From Aristolochia californica (taxonomy: Eukaryota > Streptophyta > Magnoliopsida > Piperales > Aristolochiaceae): a DNA stretch of 64,000 bases. Where the stretch lies: assembly GCA_029961685.1 (NCBI GenBank), contig JARWKL010000016.1, forward strand, positions 6,092,358 through 6,156,357, read 5' to 3'. The position numbers were made by a program, and so were the translations under genes. Positions 1 to 12,347 of this stretch are shown in pieces; within the stretch, counting starts at the first letter, position 1; each line of letters begins with the position of its first letter. The notes under the pieces are model-generated. The model saw nothing but the letters and a program-made list of their open reading frames with translations. It had not been told where the DNA came from and ran no database searches.

Positions 1-3000
1 CTGAAGCTCATTTAGCAAATACTCATTCTCCTTAGAAACAACAGCATGAGAATGTTCAGTTTGCTCCAATCTCGAGCTTTTTATTTCCAGATCAGACCGA
101 AGAGTAACTACACTAGCCTCTAAGCAACCAAGTTTCTTCTCTAAGTGGCTTGAAGATAATTCAAACTCTGACTCCTTCCCACATATATCGTTGATGACTC
201 TGGAATTTTCTGCCTTAAGTTCCTCCACCTTGAGCTTAAGCTTGTCATTTTCCTTCTCAACAGAACTCAGTTTTTCTTCAAGGATTGCCATGTCTTGGTT
301 TTTTGTTTCCAGACCAGTAAGGATGATAGAATTGGAAGATTGCATATCACTTAGTTCTTCATTTTTAATCTTCAGTTCAGCTTCAAGTTTCAAGATACAA
401 GAAGAACAAGACTCTAAAGATGACTCCTTTCGTTGCAAATCATCAATATGTTTTTTATTTTCATTCTGAAGGATTTCGACCTGGATTGATAATCTCTTAT
501 TAGTTTCCATGATGTGTTCAAGCCGATCCAATTCAGAACTTCGGCTATTTAAATATGGTTGTAGATCATCAACATATTCCTTCAAGGAGTGAATTTCTAG
601 TTCATATGTTCTCTTGTCTTCATCCATCTTAGCAATTCTTGCCTGGCATTTCTCAACTTCTTTGTTTAAGAGAGCAGATTCATGGTCTGCTTCAATTGAC
701 TCCTCTATTCTTAATTCTTCAGCTACCTTATCAAGAACTATGTCTCTAACTAAATTGTGGAAGATTCCTCTCAATTTATCATGGTTGCTTTCCAGATTGA
801 CTAAATGAACAGTTTTTTTTCTTAGTTCTAATAGCCTCTGCCTGTATTCTGATTCAAAAATAAGCAACTCAAAATCTTTAGCAGCCATATCTATCAGGAC
901 AAGCTCAGTGTGGCGTTTTATCAGATCCTCAAAATCTTCAAACTCGTCTTTTGAATCATATGAATTCACACTACATACATCAAGTAGCACAGCGAGCTCT
1001 TTGCCTATTTTCTTCTTGAACATGTTCTCTCTTTCTCTCATCAACCTCTCCTGCTCAAACCGAGCACCTAAAACATTTTTGTTGTTCCAGTCCATCTCTT
1101 TCATTAGAGCAGCAAGTTCATACCCCATAGAATTTGACAAACCTAACATAGATTCTTCTTGCCTCTGTAAATCCAAAATCTTTTTCTCAAATAAGCTGAT
1201 TTTAGCAATAATTTTTCCTGTTTCCTCTTCTTTTTTTGTGACTCGGTGAAAGTTTCTCTTGATGTCAGCCAGGAGCTTGCCCTTGAGCACACTACACATT
1301 TCAAGCTCCCTTTTTGCCCTGCAATTATGCTGTCTCAGATCAGCTATAACAAATCTGGATTCAGCAAGCCCATGATGAAGTAAGCCATTCTCTACATTCA
1401 ACCCAGTCACTGTCTCCAATAGAACTCCCATGTGACAAAGGTGAAGGATAGAGATGGCACAGTCTTTCCCAATAATCTCAGACCAGATATCCTCCAATGA
1501 TGCCCTCATCAAATTAATAGAGCACATCAGCTGAGACTTAAGGCCCTGAATTTCAAGAACAACTGATTTAGATTCTTCCATGAACAAGGTCGCCATTTGC
1601 TCTAGATGATCCTCCAAAGCCCGAACAAGATCCTCAGATTCAGTCAAATTTGTTTCGAACTGCTTTTCTAGGCATTCATATTGCTGTATCTTTTGATTGT
1701 TAGAAGACTGCAAATTTTGGACCTCATTCATCAAGTAATCTCTTTCAATTGTTAACAATGCTTCTTTTTCCTTGAGTCTCTCTATCTTATCTTTGGTTGC
1801 TTCATTTTCTGTCATCAGAGCATTTACCATAGTATCTGCTTCTTCCATTGCAGCTTGAGCTAACTCAAGTTTTGCAAGGAGGGTCAGATTCTCAGCATTT
1901 TTCTTTGCCTCAGCAGTCTGTGCCAAACTCAGGTCAGACTCAAGCACCTGCGAAAGATACCACAGAGACTGTTACAAATTATCTGACTATCCAATAGACA
2001 CGTTAAATAAATCCCATATTAAATAAAAGAGGCAGCAACCTAACTTTTACCTTCTTTTCTTCTGTTGCCATTTCCTCAATTATTTGAAGCTTCTGGGCTA
2101 ATTCCAGAGCCCGGAATTGGTATTCTTTGTCTAGTACATCCATATCGGATTGTAATTTAATGACTTGCTCTGGGAGACACTCCAGGCTTTTGCAACTTTG
2201 CTTCACAGATTTTCTAATCTCCTCTTTCTCATCCAGTAACTTAGCCATTTGGGCTTGCACTCCTCTTAGACTTTCAATGGCCGACTCTATTTCCTTCCTC
2301 AGAAGAATAATTGCAGCATCTCGATCAGATGCATCTTCTAACATCATTGGAGACACTTCCTTCTTCAAACATTGAGTTATTCCAGCACCGTTCTGCAAGC
2401 AGTTTAGTCAAATACACCAACATCATCCAGTTATAGTTCATGCCCAAAAATAAATGATAAGGACTTTAAAGGACTCACGGAGGAGAGAAACATCAGCTTA
2501 CCGGACCTTGAACACCATCATCAACATATTCTCGAAGGTTCTCATTTTCTGGTTTCACCTGTTTGTCAGGCCCTTCAACCTCTTCCATATACTCAGTCAT
2601 ACATGAACTCAGCATGCAGACACTCATTTTAAAATCCTCTACTCTCTCTTTAGTTCTCAAAATATCATCTGAGATCTTAGTTTCTATTGCATGGACATAT
2701 TTCCGCTCCTCAGCTAATTTGGCATTTAGTACAGCAGCCTCACCTTCAGCCTCTCCTAGTTTCTGTTTTAGAGCTTCAACTCGCTCAACATTTTCCTTCT
2801 TCAAACCCTCCAAGCAAGTTGAATTTAGTTCAGACAGTCTGTTTACAATCATGAATGCAACAGTTGCACGAACCTCTGCATTCCTAGTTTGATCTTCCAC
2901 CACTTTAATCTGTTTTTCCAACTCAATTATGATTGACTTCTTTTCACTTACTTCTGATTTCAACAGGATAATTTGCTCTTCTCTCTCGGAGTTCTCTTGC

Positions 3001-6000
3001 TGCTGTCCTTCAGTTATAGCCAGTGTGGCACCTCTTAGAGACCTCAACTTCCAATCTAGATCATCTCTCATCTTGTATGCATCCTCCAAACTTGATTGTA
3101 GTTCCTCAATAAACAACTCCTTTTCAGAGATAACTCTCACCAATCTTCCTAGCTGTTCTCCAACCCAAGTCCTTCTCTGAGGGAATGAATCAACAATAAA
3201 AGCAACCTGATCTGATGCCTCTTCAAGTGCCAAGTGTCCTTCACCAAGTGCTTCAGAAACCTCACATGCTAATCTTTCCCACTCTTCAGTTAATAATTTA
3301 TACTCGACATTTCTCTCCTCAACTAGTTCTCTCAGCTGTTTGTTTTCCTGTTTTGTCTCCAACTCTTTCATGTTGCTTTGATCCACCTGCTGCTGAAGGG
3401 TGGCCAGCTCCTCTTGCAGGCTAACAATCACCTCAGCAGTTTCAGCCTCAACCTGACACCGAACTTCATCCATTTCTACCTCTTGTGAATTATGAGATGC
3501 TTGGTCCACTTGGTATCTTGAGTTCAGTCTCCTGGCTTTTTCAAGGGAAGCTTGCATTTGCTTCAATTTTGCTTGCAATGGTGAATCCTTGCTATCTGAA
3601 GATTTCAGCTCTGCATCTTGTCTCCTCAAAAGCTCCAGATATTGGCTGTTGGTGTCTCTCACTTCCTCCAACTCATTGCTTGATAAAATTTGTTGAGATT
3701 CAAGAGCTTCAATCACACATTTTGCATCAATCAACTCATTTTTTTTCACCTCTAGGTCCTTGTGCAATTGAACAGACCTTTCTTCTACCTCATGACGAAA
3801 AGATCTCTCTTCATCAAGAATGACCTTCAGTATATCCAATTCCAACTGCAAATTCGTTATTTCTTCAGCATGTTTCATATTAACTTCATTTTTCCACTCT
3901 TCATCCTGATGGATGACTGCTCCAAGCAAATGAACCTGGGCTTGTCTAGATGGCAGTGCTAAATGTGACTCCTAGAATGTTTTCATCCAAACATGTCATG
4001 AGAATTTGGAGATTTAAAGAGCAACTAACAAGAATGATATTAACCTCCATAAACCTCGACAGAGTCATTCCTGAGCCAAGCAAGTTTGAAAGTATTTGGG
4101 TGTGTACCTTTTGGTCATGAGCATCTTGACCAGCATACATAGATTTAAGATTGTTCAGTTGAGAATTCAAATTATTCAGTTCCCTGTGAAAAGAAGCAAA
4201 AAAAGGCTCATATTCATGAGTGAGAAGCACCACAGATAAGATTATGAACCTCAGATTTGTGAAAAGCAAATGCATTTTACCTAGTGAGTTTTGCATTAAG
4301 TTCTAGAGATGAGTCTAGGTTGCACTGACACTCATCCAGCTCCTCGTGAGTTTTTTCCAACTAAAACATCCAAAATAATGATCGTCATACAAAGAAAAGT
4401 TGGTCAAAACTTGTATAGTAATTAATTTTTATGCATATCCAAATTATTATGGAATAAACCTCAAGGAACAAAGGATCCTTCTCTTTATTAGTTGCATCTG
4501 GCTGCAAATTTAAAATCTCCTGCACTCAATAAGATGAATTTTATCATGGATAAAGGACACAAAAAACAATCTTGTGGTATAACAATGGCAATCAAAAGAT
4601 AATTAAATAGCAGTGTCACTAAAACAGTACCTGAGGCTCCATACACATCACCAGATGCTTATCCTCAACAGATTTTCCATCAAGGAGTGCAACGAACTGC
4701 AAAAAGAGTTTCCGATTAGTACTGCTTCACAATTTACATAGCTTGTAACTCTCTGTGGTTGGTAGAGACCTGATCCCTGAGTTGAGATAACTCTGATAAA
4801 AGGATTTCTCTCTCCCCCTCTTCATAGTAGTCCTGAGACCTGTTACACATTCATTGTTTAAGTACACTGACTCTGCACAATTTTGCATCCAGTAAAATCA
4901 GGAGATAATATTGTATTGTTTACCTTCTAAGTTGTTCTAGAAGCCTTATATTTTCCAATGCAAACACAGTTACTTCAGGGTTTTTCTCAATCCGTGATTG
5001 AAGTAGCTTAATTTCTTCTGATAGGGCATTATTCTGCTCTGTTAAATACGAATCTGGTGGCAACAAACCATCCACAAGAGACTCCATTCTCCGAATCTTA
5101 TCCTCACGGAACTTCAGCATCATTTTGGTGCATCGAGTGTCCTCTTCTCTCTGCCGAACCTTCAAACATGTGGAAATTTCAAACAAAATTTAATTTAAAA
5201 CTATCAGAATTGACCAAAAGTTTTTTAAGTGATGGTTCAAGATACTAAAAAGTACCAAATGATTGAGTTGCTCAATTTCAGCTTGCTGTTGGTTAACATT
5301 AGTGTCTGCCATTTGCTCTCTTCTTAATGCACCAGCTAGTATGCTTTCCAAAGATTTCAACTGATAAACAGAAAAATACCAAGTAAAAAGTTGCAGAAGT
5401 ATGAAAATTATTCCTCATTTCTACTCTATTTTTCACAAGGAAACCCAACTGGATCCAGCGCTAAGTCCTAAAACAGTGCAATAGTTTGAAAACCTGTTTG
5501 GTTGAAACTCTTATAGTGCCTGAAGATTCAGATCCAAGTAGACCATGACTAAGATTGTGATCCATTTCAAATGTCTTCTCCTCAGGAACTGCAGCACTTC
5601 CTTCATTCTCAGTGTCTTCCAGGATTGCAGAACGGAAGGACAAAGACCTTGACACGTTTTGGCGCTTGAGAAGGGAGAGTTCCTCCTGTTTCAAAATCCC
5701 AACATTTGAATAGAGCATTTTTAGGTATACTTAATCATATGAAAAATCGGATATGGTTACCTTCAAAAGGCATATCTGGTGCTGCAATGCAGTTACATCT
5801 CCTGATGCATCTTCATTTATAACAGCCTTGAATATCAAAAAAATAATTATACAGACATAAATAGATTGTACTACTAGCTAAGTGCAGTCCAAATTGATTC
5901 CATAAGGACAAAAGAAAAATCTACAGGGAAAGAAATCACTAAAAAGCTATCTTGAAGCATACGTTATTTTGAATAAGTTTTGCACGCTGAGCAAATCTGA

Positions 6001-9000
6001 GGGTGCTTAGTGTTTCTGCTGCAGAACTGCAGATCCATTAGCAGGGTTAGATATGATTTAAAGGTTAGCAAGAAAGGAAGCTCACATGTGAATATAGAAG
6101 GAAGGAATTAAATAAACAAAATAGATATAATTAAGAAGAAAAAATAGTAATCGAAGGAAAAGAGGATTTTCTATTTTGGGGGAAGGTATCATCTCTAGTA
6201 CCCAACCAAAAATCCACGTTCTTTGGAAACCATATTGAGGAGGTTCTAATCAGATACAAATTGGCTGATATACAGATACACATTGCAATTCAGAAAACAG
6301 TGAATTAGAACAAAAGCAACACATACCAGATAGAAGGACTGACATTCGCTATGATCATTGTTTTGGAATTTCCACCAAGAGAGTCCTGGTATAAATTTTA
6401 AAGTTTTAGGATTTTTTTTTCTTGGAGAGTGTGTGTGTGTAAGTAGGGAGGTGGTTAAGTTAGAAAAGGGGTGAGAAAAAAGAAGTCAGGATTTGACAAC
6501 AACCTGAAGAAGAAATGTTAGCCTTGAATCTCTGTAGGGAACATGTTTTTGCTTTCCTTGTGCCAAATCAACCAGGACCATTATTACATGGCTGTGAGTC
6601 CAAAAAACAAAAAAAAAAAACAGCAAAGAGTCAAAGACAGCTTAAACACAAACACCTCAAACAGGTTTTATAAAAGGTAGCTCCCTTTATGGATTGTAAG
6701 ATTTACCCTAATGTTGATAAAGACTTATTGATGTTAGCTGCTTCCTTTAAGCGCTCTCCTTCAGCTCCTGATGTTTTCTGCCTGTTTTGAATATATTGTC
6801 TGTTAAAATGCTGGTGATAGAAGCTTGAAGCAGGCTAAAAAATATTTTGAAAGAGGAACTTTAAATGAAGAAAGTCAGTTATAATAAAATGGTATGCAAA
6901 GTTGCTTTCCAGTTGAAAAGTGACCAACTGTATCCCCAGTTAAAAAATACAAAATTTAAAAAAAAATCACACACTACTCCTAGCATCAAGATCATACCTT
7001 TCTGAACCAGCAAGATCTACCAGGTTTAATCTTGCATATCGCAAGTTTGTTGTAGAATCCTTTTCCCACCTGCTCTCAACCACACATGTGAAGACACTAT
7101 GTGAGCGGCTGCTCTCTCGATTCATGTTTGTTGCTGCTACTTTTCTATTTGCAGCACCCTGCAGGAAATGGATGATGCATGAGAGAGAATAACCTCATGG
7201 ATGATTCTAGGGCTGCAGTGGATGTCTAAAAGAAAAGACCTGTTTCAGAAGTCTCAGAATATCTCTGACAGATTCTACTTCAAGTTCAGTAAGGTTTTCA
7301 ACATAGACACCCTTTCTAATATCCTCTCTCAGCTGCAAATCAGAAAAAAAAAAAAATGATTGTATCATACCTATACGTTAACAGTAAGCAAACAGAAAAT
7401 TAAAAGAAAGATATGAAAACGAGATTAGAAATTTTACAAGAAGATTTGTGGATAAAGGTTCAAGAAGATCTGTAATTTGTTCATTGTATATCTCTAAGAA
7501 AGAACACTTGCAACTGTATTTCAGTCTTTCATCCCTTCTGCTTTCCTCTTCCTGCATTTTGAGAAAAGTGATACTTATGATATATTACATGTCGTGCATA
7601 AATGGAGCATCAGGATTGAACCAAGTTAACTAAAGGATACCGCTTTGATTCTTGCAAACAAGAACTCGAAGATGCGTGGGGTCATTCCACGGTCAGGATT
7701 TTGCCTAACCTCCAACTCTTCGATTTCCCCAAGCATAGTGTAAGTTTTCCCACTTCCTGTCTACAGAAGTTACAAGGTTCATTTGCAAATTAGGAGGATA
7801 TGGTGTTAGACAATTTTGAGTAAAGCATAAGCTCTCGGCTCAAATTTAAGAAAATTCTAAGCCACTTCGTGTGCAAGGAAGAGGACAAGTTACCTGGCCG
7901 TATGCAAACATGCAGCTGTTGTATCCAGACAAACAGTTCTCAACCATTGGGAGACCAGCCACTCTAAATAGAGTCTCCTGAGCAGAAAATTCTCAAATAT
8001 CAGGTCAGACTCAAACAGCTAGCCACAATCTTTTTCTTTCCACAGTTTTTGCCCGCACCTGATTTATTGTTTCACATGCCACATGGTCAAATCTAAAACG
8101 GGTCTCTGGTTGCCCAATCCAGGTAACTGTCTGAGCGCTGTCCTGCTTCATGCATCTACTGTAACCATGTGAGCTCTGCTCCGTGCTATTGAGAGGGCGA
8201 ACACGAATTAAGACCTAGAAAAAAAATCAACAGAAAGAAGCATTATCCACAAATTGAATTCCAAGCGCTTCCCTTTTCTTCTGGAAACAGAGATCATCTA
8301 ATGAAAGATGCAAGCATACATGGAGGATTGAAATGATCTCCAGTATTCTTTTGATGAGGCCAAAAGTTGCTTGCCTGTACATTGTTGTCCATCCAGAAGG
8401 ATGGATCTTCTCTGAGCTCGAAGTGAGGAACTTCTACCGTGTTAACAGCTGTAGATGAAACGCATGGGCCAGAAATACCTCTGGACATCAAGGCAAAATT
8501 CCCAGCACGGTTCCCACCATTTACCGGAGGACGAGAGCCGTTTGACTGTCCAAACGCTGCACTTTGAGGCTTGGTCACGCTTTTAGTAGGAGTGCTCTGC
8601 GTTGAACTGCTCTCCGAATAGACAGATGATGCCTTCCCTGGTGTGCGAACCACACGAGGGGTACCCTTAAAACTCCAGTTTCCAGTGGCAGCACCTCGAC
8701 CCGAAAGCGGAAAATGGCTTGTGCCATGAGCGACTTCATCACGGATTTCATCGCCACTTGAGCTGGTTTCATTCTTCTGTCCCCAACCAAACCTACTCTT
8801 GACAGGCATTGACGCATGGGAACTAACACCTGGTTTATCCGGTGTGCGAAATGGCGCACGAGGATCAGAAATCATGCGTTTATTTCTTGCAGGGGTCCTA
8901 TCAGCCTTGCTACGAAGACCTGGTTCGTGCTCTGCTTCAGACTTTGGGATCTGTGATGACTCAAGAATGGCGTTGAGAGGAGTCCTGGCAGGGTCTAACA

Positions 9001-9106
9001 CTATTGGAACCAACGAAGAATCCCTTTGGCTTGACGGCAAATTTTCATTTCCTTCGGGAGGATTTTTTCCGGAATTATGTCGCAGGAGTTTCAAATCCCT
9101 CAACAT
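1..9106 (-). CDS. KIN-12D: KIN-12 phragmoplast kinesin (POK1/POK2 type), C-terminus beyond left edge
   Basis: Plus-end kinesin of the plant KIN-12C/D (POK) group. In this family the proteins act at the preprophase band site and phragmoplast to orient the division plane. The exons I read by splice signals are 9106-8375, 8214-8059, 7977-7894, 7760-7641, 7551-7438, 7332-7240, 7158-6998, 6781-6707, 6591-6504, 6385-6327, 6026-5963, 5826-5761, 5685-5494, 5360-5256, 5159-4924, 4839-4770, 4696-4631, 4519-4460, 4360-4281, 4183-4045, 3971-2502, 2392-2051 and 1947-1. Together they give 6519 nt, exactly 2173 codons. Residues 1-240 are a Ser/Pro-rich N-terminal extension. The motor spans about 243-590, with VLIRVRP at 245, P-loop GQTGSGKT at 323-330, switch [10 protein letters not shown] at 446-454 and switch II DLAGSE at 481-486. 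Nearly all the rest is charged coiled coil. The start ATG opens [11 protein letters not shown], similar to POK N-termini. Intron 1 has a GC donor. Being longer than 2173 residues favours POK2/KIN-12D (about 2770 in Arabidopsis) over POK1 (about 2070), but the paralogue call is not certain. Confidence 0.93.
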
Positions 9107-9780
9107 TCTGAGCAAACCAATAAATCAAAGAAATAAGAACCCGAGTAAAAACAAAACAAGCAGAGAAAAACTACGACTGAAGAAAATATGGAAGGACTTG
9201 AGCAATATCTTCAAAAAAGAAAATGCCAAAACACAAGCGCAAATGCGTGAATCAGATCTAAAACGAAAAACAAAGAGGAAATAAGCCGAATTCACGTCAC
9301 ATACTACGTACGATATTCACACAACTCAACTCTCACGAAACACGAATTTTCTCCGACATTTTTAAATGTCACTAGAGAAACGCAGAAATCACAAACAAGA
9401 TCTCGCAAGAAAGCAATCAAGAATGACTATGCAAACTTCGATCTAAACGTATAAAGCAACAATACTCACGAGAAAGAGGAATTGAAAAACAAGATCCGGA
9501 GACCAGATAAGCCTGAAATCTTTTCCGATCAAATGTTCCCTCGCTTATCTCCCACGACCACACACCAAACCATAGAAACTCTCTAAAAATCGCGTTTCAC
9601 GAATCATACGAAACGACAAAAACAGATCCTCGCCTCGTCGCCTCTGTCCCTCGCGGCGTTCTTCAGCTCAGCCCTTCAGCTGCTATGAGTGCTGAAGACC
9701 AGAGGAGGAGGGAGGTCGTCTTCCGGATTTGAACTGCAGCCGCGGAAGAGTATTCAACGGCCGAGATTCGACACCATTTC
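9107..9780 (-). promoter_or_regulatory. 5' leader and promoter of the KIN-12 gene
   Basis: This is non-coding sequence immediately upstream of the kinesin start codon. About 9600-9780 is locally GC-richer with pyrimidine-rich stretches, as is usual around plant transcription starts. I see no convincing TATA box, and a leader intron cannot be excluded. I saw no mitosis-specific activator (MSA) element, although I did not scan for it exhaustively. Confidence 0.4.
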
Positions 9781-10849
9781 AAAATGGCAAAAGAGGCGCA
9801 TTCGGGATTTGATTCTCAGGGGACGGAAAAGTTAGAACAATTATGGGCTGTTTAAAGTACGAAGACCAAGGTCCACGTTCTATCAACGGCTCTTCGCGTT
9901 TTGAATTGAATCGTTTAGTTGAAAGCGGTGCGTTATTTCTGCTTTTGGCGTTCAACTTCAAAATTGAACTTTTTGAGGCTTCTTCTTTAGGTTCATACAC
10001 CTGCACTTAATGGGCCTCCTTGTTTGGGAGATAAATAATGAAGTAGCAACTGTGAATAGGGGAATGTTATATGATGATATCATGATAATTTTTTCCTTTT
10101 AATCTTAGGCAGAAATTTAGACAGAAAACCTAAATAGTACAATTGCAAGAAATTTGATCAAATAGAAAATTTTCCAATCTAATGAAAAATTAGTCAATGA
10201 GAAAAAAAAAAATTTATTTTATTTTATTATGACAACAAAAGTCATCCCTAATCACTCATGGGATTTTCTAGGTTCTATTTGGAAAAACAAGGATACCTCA
10301 TGTATGTAACTAAGACCCATTTGAATAAACAACTTTGAATCCTATCTCATACTAAGATGTGGCTCCAAAAAGACAGATGTTATGAAAAAATCTTCTTTAA
10401 TGCTTATATGGTTTTATGAAATGGATAGAGACAACATGATATAGGACATTAATGCAAGTGATATAGCATGAAATATTAATCTAAACCCAAAAGTTAAGGT
10501 AGGCAATTTTACCTAATTATACATTATATGATTCCACTAATTTGTTATAAAAGCGTATAGGACATATATTAATACTCTTTTAAGTGTGGAATTGAGTTAG
10601 ATGACCTATTTTACCATCACATAGCTTATTAAATGTGATGGACATAGGTTAAGGTCATTTTGTGCAGGAATTTTGTATTATTTGAATATAGTTTTTTACT
10701 TCGATCTGTTTTGGGTCATAAAACTAGAATTGTTAGTGCACTTGGGAAATTAAAGTGGATATGAATTTTACTCACTTAACAAAATCGATGATATTTTATT
10801 CATTTTATATTTAATAAAATTGAAAAGAAGTTTTCGTTCGCCCCTGTCT
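9781..10849. other. AT-rich intergenic spacer, no feature seen
   Basis: AT-rich sequence with only short spurious reading frames, including a 75-codon minus-strand frame at 9779-10006 with no family resemblance. I see no transposon ends, RNA gene or conserved motif. Confidence 0.5.
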
Positions 10850-11225
10850 CTACCAATGTTGTTGTTCTTTTGCATCTCTTCACTGGACGATGCACTCTCT
10901 CCAATTTCATCTGCTCCAGCCTACTAGTGTCACTGCTCTTCTGCATCTTTTTGCCGGACGATACACACTCTCCAATTCCGTCTACCTCAGCCGCTACCAA
11001 TGTCGTTGTTCTTCACTTCTCTATACCACACGATGCACTCTTCCTCTGCCTTAGCCGCTAACATTGCCTCTACTCTTCCACATATCTTCACCGGACAATG
11101 CGCTCTCTCCGACTCCATTCGCCAGCCACTAACTCTTCCACATCTCTTCACCAGATGATGTGTTCCATCCGATTTCGTCTACCTCAGCTACTACCAGTGT
11201 CGCTACTCTTCCAGTCTTTTTGCTT
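10850..11225. repeat. Degenerate minisatellite related to the one at 34.15-34.55 kb
   Basis: About five imperfect units of roughly 70-75 bp repeat the order CTCTTCCACATCTCTTCACC, GGACGATGCACTCTCTCC, then a T/C-rich block and a GCCGCTACCA-like block. The same words (CCGGACGATGCA, TTCCGTCTACC, AGTGTCGCT) form the 54-bp repeats inside the LTR element at 33,488-34,861. The array is followed at 11,317 by a G-run and an LTR-like start, as in that element, so it is probably the interior of a decayed relative. Confidence 0.55.
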
Positions 11226-11321
11226 CCAAGAACCCTCAAAACAAATCTCCTTATATTACTCGCATTAGTTGCTACGAAACAAGATTGACCTCTCTAACAA
11301 TGGCCTATCTTGAGGGGGTAT

Positions 11322-11492
11322 GATAAGGGATAAACATAATCCCTTCAATTATCGAATAAGATTCCATTGGATTGATCCCATATTGTATTTATATTCTCAT
11401 GTCTTTGCTATTCTAAATTGTATAAATACAACCCTTAATCAATTGTAAAGGTGTGGTTCAATTCATCCTCTAACGTGGTTCAGTTAAATATC
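11322..11492 (+). mobile_element. LTR fragment of a small minisatellite-bearing LTR retroelement
   Basis: The sequence GAGGGGGTATGATAAGGGATAAAC matches in layout the polypurine tract and 3' LTR start at 34,621-34,650 (GCGGGGGTATGATAGAGAT). A TATA-like TGTATAAATACAACC occurs near 11,417. The right end, near a TCTAACA at about 11,492, is approximate. I found no matching 5' LTR upstream of 10,850, so the copy is truncated or has diverged too far to see. Confidence 0.45.
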
Positions 11493-11971
11493 TAACAACA
11501 ACTACTCTTAAATAACTTTGTTACCTTTGATTTTTTTTGGAGAGAAGACAATGCTTTGGTTCTTTGGTTGTTGTTCCTTCTCTTAAAAGGTTGTTGATTA
11601 GTGTAGTAATTCTTTTATATAAAATGGGTGACCAGACTAGTACAAACCTTAGAACAGGTACCAAGGTGGAGAAAGTAGCTCTTGAATATGTGCTAACTGG
11701 CTTCAATACACATGGGTAGGCGGCAATTAGATCTTAGGGCCTCATGCTTGGGAGAGTAAGGGTCGAGTAATTATCTCCAAATTTTTCTCTTTCATTTGTA
11801 GGAGCATTATCTCCAAATTCTTACAAATGATAACGAGTCCCTTGATATGGAGCCAAAAACCCTAGAAGATTTGCATATCCAACATCTATCAAATAATATT
11901 TGCCTACAATAAAATATATATTATCATAAATTAATTAAAAATAATAATACATGTAGTCTAGAGAAAGAATT

Positions 11972-12347
11972 TGTTAGAAGATGGGACCAAGCCCACCATG
12001 CCAACACATCCAAGAGAGTTAGCATGAGGTGTTATCTCACGAGGTGGAAGATTTTGTAATCTTTCTTGATTTATCTTCCCATGATTGATGTAATGAGGGA
12101 CCTAATTGATTGAGAAGTTTCTCTTAATATGTAATAAAAAAAAGTATAAATAAGGGTCTTGGTTAAAGGGATTTCAATCAAGCTCTCATCTTCTCACAAT
12201 TCGTGGAAGAATCGCTCTCCTAGCCCAAAGTTTGTCTTCTCTCCTCTCTACCCAAGCTATCTCTCTTTACTCTTTCTTCTCTTTTATTTTCCTTGTCTTC
12301 TCTCTCTCTCATCTTGCTTGAGGTTCCAAGCATGGGTCCTAAATTCA
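11972..12347 (+). repeat. Putative 5' LTR of the 12-15.5 kb Copia remnant
   Basis: It starts TGTTAGAAGATGGG and ends near AAATTCA. A TATA-like AAAAGTATAAATAAGG lies near 12,132-12,147 and CT-rich sequence follows. The downstream TATTAGAGCATCA at 12,353 is a degenerate form of the initiator-tRNA primer site TGGTATCAGAGCA. There is no surviving 3' LTR to confirm the boundaries. Confidence 0.5.

Noticed and set aside
191..1249. Plus-strand frames over the left-edge kinesin exon
   Set aside because: They are antisense shadows of a continuous minus-strand coiled-coil coding exon.
9779..10006. 75-codon minus-strand frame upstream of the kinesin
   Set aside because: No homology, no domain and no splice-linked continuation. 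It lies in a promoter-proximal spacer.
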